From contig CAWEYY010000003.1 of NCBI GenBank assembly GCA_963813435.1, forward strand, positions 434,001 to 498,000: a DNA stretch of 64,000 bases. The letters are read 5' to 3'. Numbering within the stretch: position 1 is the first letter of the stretch; every line of letters starts with the position of its first letter. The position numbers and the translations under genes were made by a program. Origin of the DNA: AC-32 sp963813435. GTDB lineage: Bacteria; Actinomycetota; Thermoleophilia; Gaiellales; Gaiellaceae. The notes below the pieces were generated by a model. That model did no database searches. It saw nothing but the letters and a program-made list of their open reading frames with translations, and was not told the DNA's origin. This document shows positions 1 through 7,964 of the stretch, piece by piece.

Positions 1-278
1 TCGGAGACCAGGCGCCCTCGCGGATAGCCGTCGCCTCCAGGCCGGCGACGGGCAGAGGAGGCGCGTTTCTCGACAAGAACGTCCTCTTCCGCGAACCGTT
101 GGCCGCGACGAATCGCGTTGGTCTGAACGCATACCGAATGAGGACGCGCCACACACTCCGGCCGGGCCGATACTACGTACAGGTGTCTGCGATGGTGCTC
201 GGCCTCGACTGCACCCCCAAGAAGCCGTGTCCGACTCGCTGGTCGAACATCCGGCGGGTCACGGTCCCACGGAGTTGA
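1..278 (+). CDS. C-terminal end of an unknown protein (truncated by window edge)
   Basis: An open frame runs from base 3 to the TGA at 276-278, giving about 91 residues with no start inside the window. The tail contains RTRHTLRPGRYYVQVSA followed by two closely spaced cysteines (DCTPKKPC) and ends VTVPRS. The pattern 'L-x-P-G-x-Y-Y-V-x-V-x-A' is typical of the last strands of Ig-like or fibronectin-like beta-sandwich domains in exported proteins, so an extracellular or cell-wall role is plausible, but the family is not recognised. It is convergent with the helicase gene, with only one base between the two stop codons. Confidence 0.55.
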   Translation, partial: GDQAPSRIAVASRPATGRGGAFLDKNVLFREPLAATNRVGLNAYRMRTRHTLRPGRYYVQVSAMVLGLDCTPKKPCPTRWSNIRRVTVPRS

Positions 279-279
279 G

Positions 280-3200
280 CTAGGGGCGAAGCACCGCGCG
301 GCGAGGGCCAGGCACGAAGCCGGCCTCGAGCAGCAGCGGCATGATCTCCGTGTCGGCCACGGGCTCGCTGTCGAAGCGCTCGACCGCGAGACGCTTGATG
401 CCTGCGGTCCGGACATGGGCGACGAGCGCGGCGAGCGCCTCGCGCATCCAGGCCTCCTCCGGCTCGCGGAGCGGGACGAGCGAGCGGCCACCTCGCTCGA
501 CAAAGAGCGCCGGCTCGCCGCCGAGGAGCACGACGTGCGCCCCGGCGACACGCGCGGCGCGTGCGCCGGCCCGCTTCGGCCAGGGAAGCGCGGCGCCGTA
601 CGGCTGGCCCGGGTCGGCCGCCGCGAGCACCAACGGCTCGGCCTCCTCCCCGTCCCTCGGCCGCAGCTCGCGCAGCCGCTCCACGGCGCCGCCGAGCGCG
701 AACTGCGCGCCGCCGAGGCCTTCGACGAAGTAGCCGCGGCGGCAGAGGCCGAGCGTCTCGAGGGAACGCAGCTCGCCGTAGACCGCGCCGTACCCACCGG
801 GAATCCCTTCGGCGCGGACGCCGTCGCGGGTGACGATCCCGTGCCGCTCGAGGAGCAGCTCCGCCAGCGCGCGGGGGTCAGGGCGCCCGTCGCCGAAGAG
901 CCGTGCTGTCGGCGACCAGCGGCCCTGCGTGGCCGTGCTCTCGCCCGCCCGGCGGCGCGAGAAGCGGCGCGGGCGGGTCCGGTCCGGGCGAGCCTCGGCC
1001 CGGTAGCGGCGGCCCGCTCGAAGCGGCGTCCACGCGTCGTTCGTGACCTCGCCCGCCCAGACGAGGTCCCAGAGCGCGGGCAGCGCCTCCTCCGCCTCGA
1101 GGCCCGTGTCCGAGAGCACGTCGTGCCAGAAGAGCGCACTCCGCGAGAGCGCGGCGCGCAGGCGCTCGTGCACCTCCCGCTCCGGGCGATCCGCGGCCGG
1201 CGGCGGGCCGAGCGCGGGCGCGTCCTCGCGGAAGTAGACGGCGACGCGGTCGAGCCCGGCGCCGACCCACACGACCTCGCCCGAGGCGCAGAGCGCGTCG
1301 AGCTGCTCGGCTCGGTAGCCCGGCACCCGGCGCGGGAGAACGTCCGACTCCCAGAGCGCGACCGGCAGTGCCAGCCCCTGCAGCGGGACGATGGCCTCGC
1401 GCAGCGTTGCGCGCCTGTCGATTCCCTGCCAGCTCGCCAGGAAACGGCCAAACGCCGCCTGCTCGGCCGGCTCGACCTCGCGCCTCAGCGCGGCGAGCGA
1501 TGCGCGCCGCAGGCGACGCAGCACCTCCGGGTCGCACCATTCGCGTTCGGTCCCGCCTGGACGGAGCTCGCCGCGCACCAGCTCGTTCCGCCGCTCGAGC
1601 TCGCGGAGAACCGGCTCGACGTCGCGCCCGAAGCGCGCGCTTGCCTCGACGGTCGTGAACGGTCCCCGAGTCCGGGCGAAACGGCGGACGAGCGAGTGGA
1701 GCGGCTCCTCGGTTGCCTCCAGGAAGACGTCCGGCAGCCCGCCCGGCGGCATCGCGCCGACCGCGTCCCGGTACCGCCCCGCGTCCTCGGCCGCGATGAG
1801 GCGGCGTTCCTTGCCGATCCGCACGTGCACGGCGCGGCGCTCGGCCACCAGAGGCTCCGCGAGATCCTCCGCGTACTCGCCGTCGCCGAGATCGCCGCGG
1901 CGCCTGAGCAGGTCGTGCAGCTCGTCGGGCGTCCGCGCGTTTCCTCGCAGCCTCTCCTCTACCTCGGCGAGCGCTCCGGGGTCGATCAGGTCTCGCAGCT
2001 CCTCCTGTCCGAGCAGCTCGCGCAGAAGGTCGCGGTCGAGGGAAAGGGCCTGCGCCTTCCGCTCGGCCGCGGGCGTGTCGTCCTCGTACATGTACGTCGC
2101 GACGTAGTCGAAGAGAAGCGAGGAGGCGTACGGCGACGCGGAAGGCGTCTCGACGTCGACGAGGTCGATCTGCCGCGTGCGCAGGCCGTGCAGCAGCCGC
2201 TTCAGCGCGGGAAGGTCGAAGACGTCCTGCAGGCACTCGCGATAGGTCTCGAGCACGACCGGGAACGCCGGATAGCGGCGCGCGACCTGGAGCAGCGACT
2301 GTGCCTTCAGCCGCTGCTGCCAGAGCGGCGTCCTCGCGCCGGGCCGGCGGCGCGGGATCAGCAGCGACCGCCCCGCGTTCTCGCGGAAGCGCGCGCCGAA
2401 CAGCGCGGTGTCGCCGAGCTCCTGGGTGACGAGCTCCTCGATCGTCTCCGGGTCGAGCAGCACGTCGTCGATCGGCGGCGGCGCGTCGGCGTCCGGGAGG
2501 TGGATCGCGATCCCGTCGTCCGACCAGAGCGCCTGGGTCTCGAGCCCGAGCGACTCGCGCAGCCTCGCGCCGAGCGCCAGCGCCCACGGGGCGTGCACGC
2601 GGCCGCCGAACGGCGTGAGGATGCAGAGCCGCCAGTCGCCGATCTCGTCGCGGAAGCGCTCGACCACGATCGTGCGGTCGGACGGGACCGCGCCCGTCGC
2701 CGCCTGCTGCTCGGCAAGGAACGAGACCAGGTTCTGGGCAGCGCGCTCGTCGAGTCGGTGCTCCTCGGTCAGACGCTTCAGCGCCTTCTCCTCCGGGAGC
2801 GCGGCCAGCTCGCGCGAGGTCGCGCCGATCGCCTCGCCCAGCTCGTAGGGCCGGCCGACGCCTTCGCCCTTCCAGAACGGCACCGCGCCCGGAACACCGG
2901 GAGCCGGCGAGACGAGCACGCGGTCGCGCGTGATCTCCTCGATCCGCCACGTCGAGGCGCCGAGCAGGAATGTCTGACCCGCGCGCGCCTCGTAGACCAT
3001 CTCCTCGTCGAGCTCGCCGACTCTCCCGCCGCCGTCGACCAGGTGGACGCCGAACAGCCCGCGGTCCGGAATCGTCCCCGCGTTCGTGACCGCGAGCCGC
3101 CGCGCCCCCTGCCGGCCGCGCACGACTCCGGCGGTGCGGTCCCAGACGATCCGGGCCCGCAGCTCGGCGAACTCGTCGGAGGGGTAGCGGCCGTCGAGCA

Positions 3201-4530
3201 TGTCGAGCACGTTCTCGAGCTGGACGCGCGAGAGGTCGGCGAACGGGTAGGCGCCGCGCACGAGCGCATAGAGGTCGTCGACCGCGATCTCCTCGTCGGC
3301 GCTGATCGCGACGATCTGCTGCGCGAGTACGTCCAGCGGGTTGCGCGGAATCGTCGTCTCCTCGATCGCGCCGTCGAGCATCCGCCGGGCGACCACGGCC
3401 GACTCGAGCAGGTCGGAGCGGAACTTCGGGAAGATCCGCCCTTTCGAGACCGCCCCGAGCTCGTGGCCCGCGCGGCCGATCCGCTGCAGACCGCGCGCGA
3501 CAGACTTCGGCGACTCGACCTGCACGACGAGGTCGACCGCGCCCATGTCGATCCCGAGCTCGAGCGACGACGTCGCGACCAGGCACGGGATCTCGCCCTT
3601 CTTCAGCAGCTCCTCGACCTCGACGCGCTGCTCGCGCGCGACCGAGCCGTGGTGGGCGCGGGCGATCTCCTCCTCGGCCAGGTCGTTGAGGCGTAGGGCG
3701 AGGCGCTCGGCGAGACGGCGGTTGTTGACAAACACGATCGTCGAGCGGTGCGCGCGGACGAGCTCGAGGATCTCGGGGTAGATCGAGGGCCAGATCGACT
3801 GCTGCTCCTCGGGCTCGCGCATGTTGTCGAGCGGCACGACGACGGTCAGGTCGAGCTCCTTCGCGCGGCCCGCGTCGACGAGCTCGATCTCGCGCCCGCC
3901 CGAGACGAAGCGGCCGATCTCCTCCAGCGGCCGCTGGGTCGCCGAGAGGCCGATCCTTTGGACGTGTCCCAGGGACTGTCCCCCTGGCATGTCCGAAACG
4001 AGCCTGTCCAGTCGCTCGACGCTCAGCGCAAGATGCGCGCCGCGCTTGGTTCCGGCCACCGCGTGCACCTCGTCGAGGATCAGCGTTCGCACCGGGCGGA
4101 GGATCTCCCGCGCGCGAGAGGTCAGCAGCAGGAACAGCGATTCGGGAGTCGTGATCAGGATGTCCGGCGGCTCGCGCAGCATCGCGGCGCGCTCCTTCTG
4201 CGGCGTGTCGCCGGTGCGCACCGCCACGCGCAGCTCCGAGCCGAGCCCGGCGAGCGGCCCGCGCAGGTTCCGCTCGATGTCGTAGTTGAGTGCCTTCAGC
4301 GGCGAGACGTACAGCAGGCGCAGACCCTGCCCCGGCTCCGCGTCGAGCCGGTCGATCCCGTAGAGGAAGGCCGCAAGCGTCTTGCCCGAGCCCGTCGGCG
4401 CCTGGATCAGCGTGTGCTTCCCGCTCGCAATCGCCGGCCAGCCGAGCGCTTGGGCCGGCGTCGGCTCGGCGAAGGCGGCTGCGAACCAGGCGCGCGTCCT
4501 GGAGGAGAACACCGCGAGCGGATCGGTCAT
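280..4530 (-). CDS. lhr: Lhr-like superfamily 2 DEAD/DEAH helicase
   Basis: A 1416-residue ATP-dependent DNA/RNA helicase of the Lhr (large helicase-related) family, involved in nucleic-acid repair or remodelling in the cytoplasm. Visible motifs are Q-motif region PTPAQ (about 24-28), Walker A APTGSGKT (about 44-51), TPES, DEVH box (about 153-156), motif III SAT (LSATQRP) and motif VI QRIGRAGH (about 351-358). A WH/beta-barrel-rich C-terminal half follows, and the length fits Lhr-core plus the C-terminal extension. The ATG start is supported by a -10-like hexamer TAACGT 7 nt upstream, so the mRNA may be leaderless. One oddity is about 13 extra residues (VSDMPGGQSLGHV) just before QRIGLSAT, encoded by a palindromic repeat at 3960-4000. 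Confidence 0.93.
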   Translation of the reverse strand: MTDPLAVFSSRTRAWFAAAFAEPTPAQALGWPAIASGKHTLIQAPTGSGKTLAAFLYGIDRLDAEPGQGLRLLYVSPLKALNYDIERNLRGPLAGLGSELRVAVRTGDTPQKERAAMLREPPDILITTPESLFLLLTSRAREILRPVRTLILDEVHAVAGTKRGAHLALSVERLDRLVSDMPGGQSLGHVQRIGLSATQRPLEEIGRFVSGGREIELVDAGRAKELDLTVVVPLDNMREPEEQQSIWPSIYPEILELVRAHRSTIVFVNNRRLAERLALRLNDLAEEEIARAHHGSVAREQRVEVEELLKKGEIPCLVATSSLELGIDMGAVDLVVQVESPKSVARGLQRIGRAGHELGAVSKGRIFPKFRSDLLESAVVARRMLDGAIEETTIPRNPLDVLAQQIVAISADEEIAVDDLYALVRGAYPFADLSRVQLENVLDMLDGRYPSDEFAELRARIVWDRTAGVVRGRQGARRLAVTNAGTIPDRGLFGVHLVDGGGRVGELDEEMVYEARAGQTFLLGASTWRIEEITRDRVLVSPAPGVPGAVPFWKGEGVGRPYELGEAIGATSRELAALPEEKALKRLTEEHRLDERAAQNLVSFLAEQQAATGAVPSDRTIVVERFRDEIGDWRLCILTPFGGRVHAPWALALGARLRESLGLETQALWSDDGIAIHLPDADAPPPIDDVLLDPETIEELVTQELGDTALFGARFRENAGRSLLIPRRRPGARTPLWQQRLKAQSLLQVARRYPAFPVVLETYRECLQDVFDLPALKRLLHGLRTRQIDLVDVETPSASPYASSLLFDYVATYMYEDDTPAAERKAQALSLDRDLLRELLGQEELRDLIDPGALAEVEERLRGNARTPDELHDLLRRRGDLGDGEYAEDLAEPLVAERRAVHVRIGKERRLIAAEDAGRYRDAVGAMPPGGLPDVFLEATEEPLHSLVRRFARTRGPFTTVEASARFGRDVEPVLRELERRNELVRGELRPGGTEREWCDPEVLRRLRRASLAALRREVEPAEQAAFGRFLASWQGIDRRATLREAIVPLQGLALPVALWESDVLPRRVPGYRAEQLDALCASGEVVWVGAGLDRVAVYFREDAPALGPPPAADRPEREVHERLRAALSRSALFWHDVLSDTGLEAEEALPALWDLVWAGEVTNDAWTPLRAGRRYRAEARPDRTRPRRFSRRRAGESTATQGRWSPTARLFGDGRPDPRALAELLLERHGIVTRDGVRAEGIPGGYGAVYGELRSLETLGLCRRGYFVEGLGGAQFALGGAVERLRELRPRDGEEAEPLVLAAADPGQPYGAALPWPKRAGARAARVAGAHVVLLGGEPALFVERGGRSLVPLREPEEAWMREALAALVAHVRTAGIKRLAVERFDSEPVADTEIMPLLLEAGFVPGPRRAVLRP
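3960..4000. repeat. In-frame palindromic repeat, copy 1 (inside lhr)
   Basis: Nested inverted repeat. CCAGGG at 3969-3974 pairs with CCCTGG at 3982-3987, the centre is GGGACTGTCCC, and outer arms GACGTG/CATGTC flank it. Related copies lie at 42688-42729, 46856-46902 and 56479-56522. On the coding strand it reads VSDMPGGQSLGHV without breaking the helicase frame. Confidence 0.8.
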
Positions 4531-4537
4531 GACCTCG

Positions 4538-4543
4538 ACGTTA
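4538..4543 (-). promoter_or_regulatory. Putative leaderless -10 of lhr (TAACGT)
   Basis: TAACGT ends 7 nt before the lhr ATG. Its first three bases are the TAA stop codon of the upstream gene (4541-4543). No Shine-Dalgarno is seen before the ATG. Confidence 0.5.
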
Positions 4544-4918
4544 CCAACGGTGACCTGGAGCGAGGGCCGTCGCGGCCGCCAGCTCGCCGACCCGAAGCCG
4601 AACGCTCGCGTCGCAGGCCGGATCGCCGCACTCGCAGAGGAACTCGCACGCGACGTCGTCGGCGTCGCCTTCTGCCCGGAGCTCCGCAGAGCCCAGCTGC
4701 CAGCGTTCTTCAGGTGTCATTGCTTCCCACCTGCGCGCCGCGGCGTTGCCGGCACGAAGCGCGCGGTCGCGGTGCTGCCAGGTCCGGGTGTCGCTGGAGT
4801 ACAGGCGCAGCCCGTACCGCCGTGCAAGACGCGAGGCAACGGCCGTCTTCCCGCTTCCGGGCGGCCCGCCGATCCAGAGCACGTGTCCCAACTCCTGCAT
4901 CTGCATGGGGTACCACAC
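4541..4918 (-). CDS. Small P-loop kinase-like protein with CECG cysteine tail (truncated or fused)
   Basis: A 125-residue protein. The N-terminus carries Walker A GGPPGSGKT and the following stretch LARRYGLRLYSSDTRTW, as in small nucleotide or shikimate-kinase-like P-loop proteins that bind ATP. Those families normally run past 180 residues. Here the kinase part stops after about 75-80 residues (MTPEERW region) and is followed by EFLCECGDPACDASVRL and a terminal APGHRW. That tail resembles a short cysteine-motif domain usually found as a separate small unit. No LID or base-binding part is visible, so kinase activity is doubtful. The start may be Met1, Met5 or Met7; Met1 is used here. It looks like a deletion-fusion between two genes. 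Confidence 0.6.
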   Translation of the reverse strand: MWYPMQMQELGHVLWIGGPPGSGKTAVASRLARRYGLRLYSSDTRTWQHRDRALRAGNAAARRWEAMTPEERWQLGSAELRAEGDADDVACEFLCECGDPACDASVRLRVGELAAATALAPGHRW

Positions 4919-4928
4919 TCGCGCGGGT

Positions 4929-4934
4929 TAGCAT
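4929..4934 (+). promoter_or_regulatory. Putative leaderless -10 (TAGCAT)
   Basis: TAGCAT ends 8 nt before the ATG at 4943, and no Shine-Dalgarno lies between. It is divergent from the P-loop gene, whose start codon is only 24 nt away. Confidence 0.5.
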
Positions 4935-4942
4935 CGGGTCGG

Positions 4943-5509
4943 ATGCCGGAGACCCCAGAAGAGCTCTACGCGCGCGCAGCTGGAGAGCTGCGGATGCCGC
5001 CGGTCCAGGAGTGGGAGACCTTCCCGTTCGACGGTGAGATGCGCCCTCGCGCACTGCAGCCGCCCGTCGCAGAGGAGCAACCCCGCCACGGCGCGGGCGG
5101 TGTCGACTGCTCGCGCTGCACGGCCTCCGACGACGACTACATCTGGACGAACGAGAACTGGCGCCTCTGGTCGTTCGACAGGCCGACCGGGCTCCCGCTG
5201 ATCGTCCTGCTCGAGTCGCGCGGGCACTACGCCGAGCCGGGCGATCTCCCTGACGAGCTGGCGGCGGAGCTCGGCGTCCTGCTCGCGAGACTCGAGCGCG
5301 CGATCCGCGGGCTCGGCGAGATCGGCCGCGTCCACGTCTGCCGCTGGGGCGACGGGGGCGAGCATCTGCATTGTTGGTTCATGGCGCGCCCGGCGCGCCT
5401 GCCGCAGCTGATCGGGAGCTTCGCCGCGATCTGGGACGACGTCCTCCCGCCGGTCCCCGAGGACCGGTGGCGCGCGGATCTCGAAGCGCTCGTCGCCGCG
5501 CTCGGGTGA
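4943..5509 (+). CDS. HIT-like family protein
   Basis: A 188-residue soluble protein. The C-terminal half has GGEHLHCWFMARP, which resembles the histidine triad core (H-x-H-x-W) of HIT and GalT-like nucleotide-binding proteins. A CSRC cysteine pair sits at about residues 56-59 and could bind a metal. The substrate cannot be predicted. The ATG is chosen because the conserved region starts soon after it and a TANNNT hexamer is correctly spaced upstream. It is the first gene of a plus-strand group, and its TGA overlaps the GTG of the next gene (GTGA), which suggests translational coupling with the kinase-like protein. Confidence 0.6.
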   Translation: MPETPEELYARAAGELRMPPVQEWETFPFDGEMRPRALQPPVAEEQPRHGAGGVDCSRCTASDDDYIWTNENWRLWSFDRPTGLPLIVLLESRGHYAEPGDLPDELAAELGVLLARLERAIRGLGEIGRVHVCRWGDGGEHLHCWFMARPARLPQLIGSFAAIWDDVLPPVPEDRWRADLEALVAALG

Positions 5510-6027
5510 AGCGCGTCAACCTCAAGGGCACGTCCGGATCGGGGAAGTCGACGTTCGGGGTCGAGCTCGCACGGCGGCTCGACCTGCCCTACGTCGAGCT
5601 CGACGCGCTTCACCACGGGCCGAACTGGAGCGAGCCCACTGACAAGGAGTTTCGCGCGCGCGTGCGCGAGGCGATGGACGCCGCACCCGAGGGCTGGGTG
5701 ATCGACGGCAACTACGAGGGCAAGCTCGGAGATCTCGTCCTCGCAGACGCGGACACGATCGTCTGGCTCGACCTCCCCTTCAGGGTCAAGGCGCGGCGAC
5801 TGTGGCAGCGGACGGCCCAGCGGATCCGCGACGACGTCGAGCTCTGGAGCGGCAACAAGGAGAGCTGGCGCGGGGTGCTCTGGAGCCGGGACTCGCTCTT
5901 CTCGTGGATGGTACGCACCCACTTCCTGCATCGGCGGGAGTGGCCGGATCGCTTCGCGGGCGACCCTCGGTTTGTTCGCCTGCGCTCGGTCGCCGAGGCG
6001 CGACGATGGCTCGAGGCCAACACATGA
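5506..6027 (+). CDS. Adenylate-kinase-like / topology-modulation type P-loop protein
   Basis: A 173-residue P-loop NTPase. It opens VKRVNLKGTSGSGKSTFG, with Walker A GTSGSGKS at about residues 8-15. YVELDALHHGPNWSEP follows, a signature of the FlaR/topology-modulation and adenylate-kinase-like subgroup, and later come DGNYEGKL and TIVWLDLPF (Walker B region). The family is thought to phosphorylate small substrates or nucleotides, but the substrate is unknown. The GTG start overlaps the previous stop by 4 nt, and the 3' end overlaps the next ATG (ATGA), so it sits in the middle of a coupled three-gene operon. Confidence 0.75.
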   Translation: MKRVNLKGTSGSGKSTFGVELARRLDLPYVELDALHHGPNWSEPTDKEFRARVREAMDAAPEGWVIDGNYEGKLGDLVLADADTIVWLDLPFRVKARRLWQRTAQRIRDDVELWSGNKESWRGVLWSRDSLFSWMVRTHFLHRREWPDRFAGDPRFVRLRSVAEARRWLEANT

Positions 6028-7385
6028 GCGAGCGCTACGACGTCCTCGTGCTCGGCGGCGGCGCGGCCGGCTGCGTCCTCGCGGGTCGGCTGAGCGAAAA
6101 CGCCGACCGCTCCGTCTGTCTCGTCGAGGCCGGTCCCGACTACGGCCACCTGAGCGAGGGCCGCTGGCCGGTCGACATTCTCGACCCTCGCTGGCTCGCG
6201 CTCGAGTCGCACCTCTGGCCGCGCGACGACGAGGAAGACCGCTCGCAGGCGCGAGCCCGCGTGCTCGGCGGGTGCTCGGCGCACAACGCGTGCGTGCTGC
6301 TCGAGGGCGCGCCGTCGGACTACGACTGGGGACCGGGCTGGTCGTATGACGAGTTCGCGCCGTACCTGAAGCGGGCCGCGGAGACGATGCAGGCGCACGT
6401 GATCCCGGACGACGAGCTGACGCCCTGGCACCGCGTGTTCCGGGATGCGGGCGGCGAGGGCTCGATCGTCCATCCGGTCAACATCGTCGACGGGATCCGC
6501 TGGCACGCCGGGTTCGCCTACGTCGACCCGGCCCGCGCACGGGAGAACCTGACGATCCTCGCGGACACGGTGGTCGACCGCGTGCTGCTGGAGGACGGCC
6601 GGGCCGTAGGCGCGCTCGCGGGCAGCCGCGAGCTGCGCGCGGAGATGGTCGTTGTCTCGGCGAGCGCGTACGGCTCGCCGGGGATCCTGCTGCGCAGCGG
6701 CATCGGGCCTGCCAAAGAGCTCGCACGGCACGGGATCGCGCAGGTCGCGGAGCTTCCGGTCGGCGAGGGGCTCTCCGACCACGTCGGCGCCGGCGCCGCG
6801 TGGGAGCCGACCGAGCGGCTGCTCGCCGAGACCGCCGCCCACGAGGCCGAGCACGGCCTCTACATGGGCCAGGTGACGCTCGCCGAGCGGAGCAGCTCGT
6901 GCCCGCCGGGAGTGATCGACCTGTTCGTCTTCCCGGCGCTCGAGGTCGGCCTGGAGATCAGCGGCGCCGCCTTCGCGATGAAGCCGCTCTCGCGCGGCTC
7001 GGTGCGGCTGAACGCCAGCGATCCGGAGACGCCGCTGGCGATCGACCACGGCTTCCTGCGCGACGAGCGCGACGTCGAGGTGCTGACCGAGGGCTTCGAG
7101 CGTCTGCGCGAGCTCGTCGCGAGCGAGGCGATCAGTCCGTACGCAGGCCGCGAGCTCCGTCCGGGTGCCGAGATCGACGCCGAGACGCACGTTCGGGCGA
7201 CCGCGCGCGGCTTCTTCCACCCGGTCGCGACCTGCGCGATCGGGGCGGTGCTCGACCAGCGCTGCCGGGCGCTCGGCTTCGAGAACCTCCACGTCGTGGA
7301 TGCCTCGGCGATCCCGACGATCCCGCGCGCGAACACGAACCTGACGACAGTCGCCCTAGCAGAGCGCGCCGCGGAGTGGCTGTAG
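6024..7385 (+). CDS. GMC-family FAD-dependent oxidoreductase
   Basis: A 453-residue flavoenzyme of the glucose-methanol-choline family (choline dehydrogenase-like), oxidising an alcohol substrate that cannot be named from sequence. It has an N-terminal dinucleotide fold GGGAAGCVLAGRLSE (about 10-24), LVEAGPDY, and ARARVLGGCSAHNACV as the GMC signature 1 region. The C-terminal region has FFHPVATCAIG (the active-site His block), then HVVDASAIPTIPRANTNLTTVALAERAA. The ATG overlaps the upstream stop (ATGA). Its own TAG stop forms the first three bases of the -10 hexamer for the next gene. Confidence 0.88.
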   Translation: MSERYDVLVLGGGAAGCVLAGRLSENADRSVCLVEAGPDYGHLSEGRWPVDILDPRWLALESHLWPRDDEEDRSQARARVLGGCSAHNACVLLEGAPSDYDWGPGWSYDEFAPYLKRAAETMQAHVIPDDELTPWHRVFRDAGGEGSIVHPVNIVDGIRWHAGFAYVDPARARENLTILADTVVDRVLLEDGRAVGALAGSRELRAEMVVVSASAYGSPGILLRSGIGPAKELARHGIAQVAELPVGEGLSDHVGAGAAWEPTERLLAETAAHEAEHGLYMGQVTLAERSSSCPPGVIDLFVFPALEVGLEISGAAFAMKPLSRGSVRLNASDPETPLAIDHGFLRDERDVEVLTEGFERLRELVASEAISPYAGRELRPGAEIDAETHVRATARGFFHPVATCAIGAVLDQRCRALGFENLHVVDASAIPTIPRANTNLTTVALAERAAEWL

Positions 7386-7388
7386 GAT
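7383..7388 (+). promoter_or_regulatory. Putative leaderless -10 (TAGGAT) built on a stop codon
   Basis: TAGGAT ends 6 nt before the GTG at 7395. Its TAG is the stop codon of the GMC oxidoreductase gene. Confidence 0.55.
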
Positions 7389-7394
7389 CGAAGC

Positions 7395-7964
7395 GTGCCC
7401 GCGACTCGCCCCGACCGGCTCTACTACACCGGCGTCGACGAGGCAGACGAGCTGCTCGCGCGCGATCCGTTCGCGCTCCTGGTCGGCTTCGCGCTCGACC
7501 AGCAGGTGCCGGTGCAGACGGCGTTCGCGGGGCCGCTGAAGCTGCAGCAGCGGCTCGGAACGCTCGACCCCGGCGCGATCGCGGCCACGGATCCGGCGAA
7601 GCTCGAGGCGATCTTCCGCGAGAAGCCCGCGATCCACCGCTTCCCCGGCGCGATGGCCACGCGCGTGCAGGATCTCGCGTCCGTCGTCGACGCGGACTAC
7701 GCGGGCGACGCGGAGCGCGTCTGGGGCGACGCGACGGACGGCGCCGACCTGCGGAAGCGCATCTCGGCACTGCCCGGGTTCGGCGAGATGAAGGTGAAGG
7801 CGCTCGGCGCCGTGCTGTGGAAGCGGTTCGGCGTGGACGCGGCGGAGGACCTGGACCCCGGCCACCCCACGCTCGGCGACGTCGATTCGATCGAGGCGCT
7901 CGAGGACTACCAGGCGAAGAAGCGGGCCCACAAGGCCAAGATGCGCGCTGAACGCTCGCCTTAG
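7395..7964 (+). CDS. Uncharacterised HhH-GPD family base-excision repair protein
   Basis: A 189-residue protein of the actinobacterial HhH-GPD-like family. The sequence RDPFALLVGFALDQQVPVQTAFAGP matches the N-terminal helix block. ALPGFGEMKVKALGAVL (about 126-142) is the helix-hairpin-helix with the G-x-G turn that binds the DNA backbone. The usual lysine/aspartate pair of active glycosylases is not obvious, so a structural or damage-recognition role is possible. The C-terminal tail is lysine-rich (YQAKKRAHKAKM). The GTG start is chosen from the TAGGAT hexamer 6 nt upstream. The last codons overlap the likely start of the Nudix gene. Confidence 0.75.
   Translation: MPATRPDRLYYTGVDEADELLARDPFALLVGFALDQQVPVQTAFAGPLKLQQRLGTLDPGAIAATDPAKLEAIFREKPAIHRFPGAMATRVQDLASVVDADYAGDAERVWGDATDGADLRKRISALPGFGEMKVKALGAVLWKRFGVDAAEDLDPGHPTLGDVDSIEALEDYQAKKRAHKAKMRAERSP

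Noticed and set aside
415..3696. Very long open frame on the plus strand, 1093 codons
   Set aside because: It is antisense to the helicase gene. Its product is Arg/Glu/Leu-rich without domains, as expected for shadow frames in GC-rich DNA, while the minus frame has all helicase motifs.
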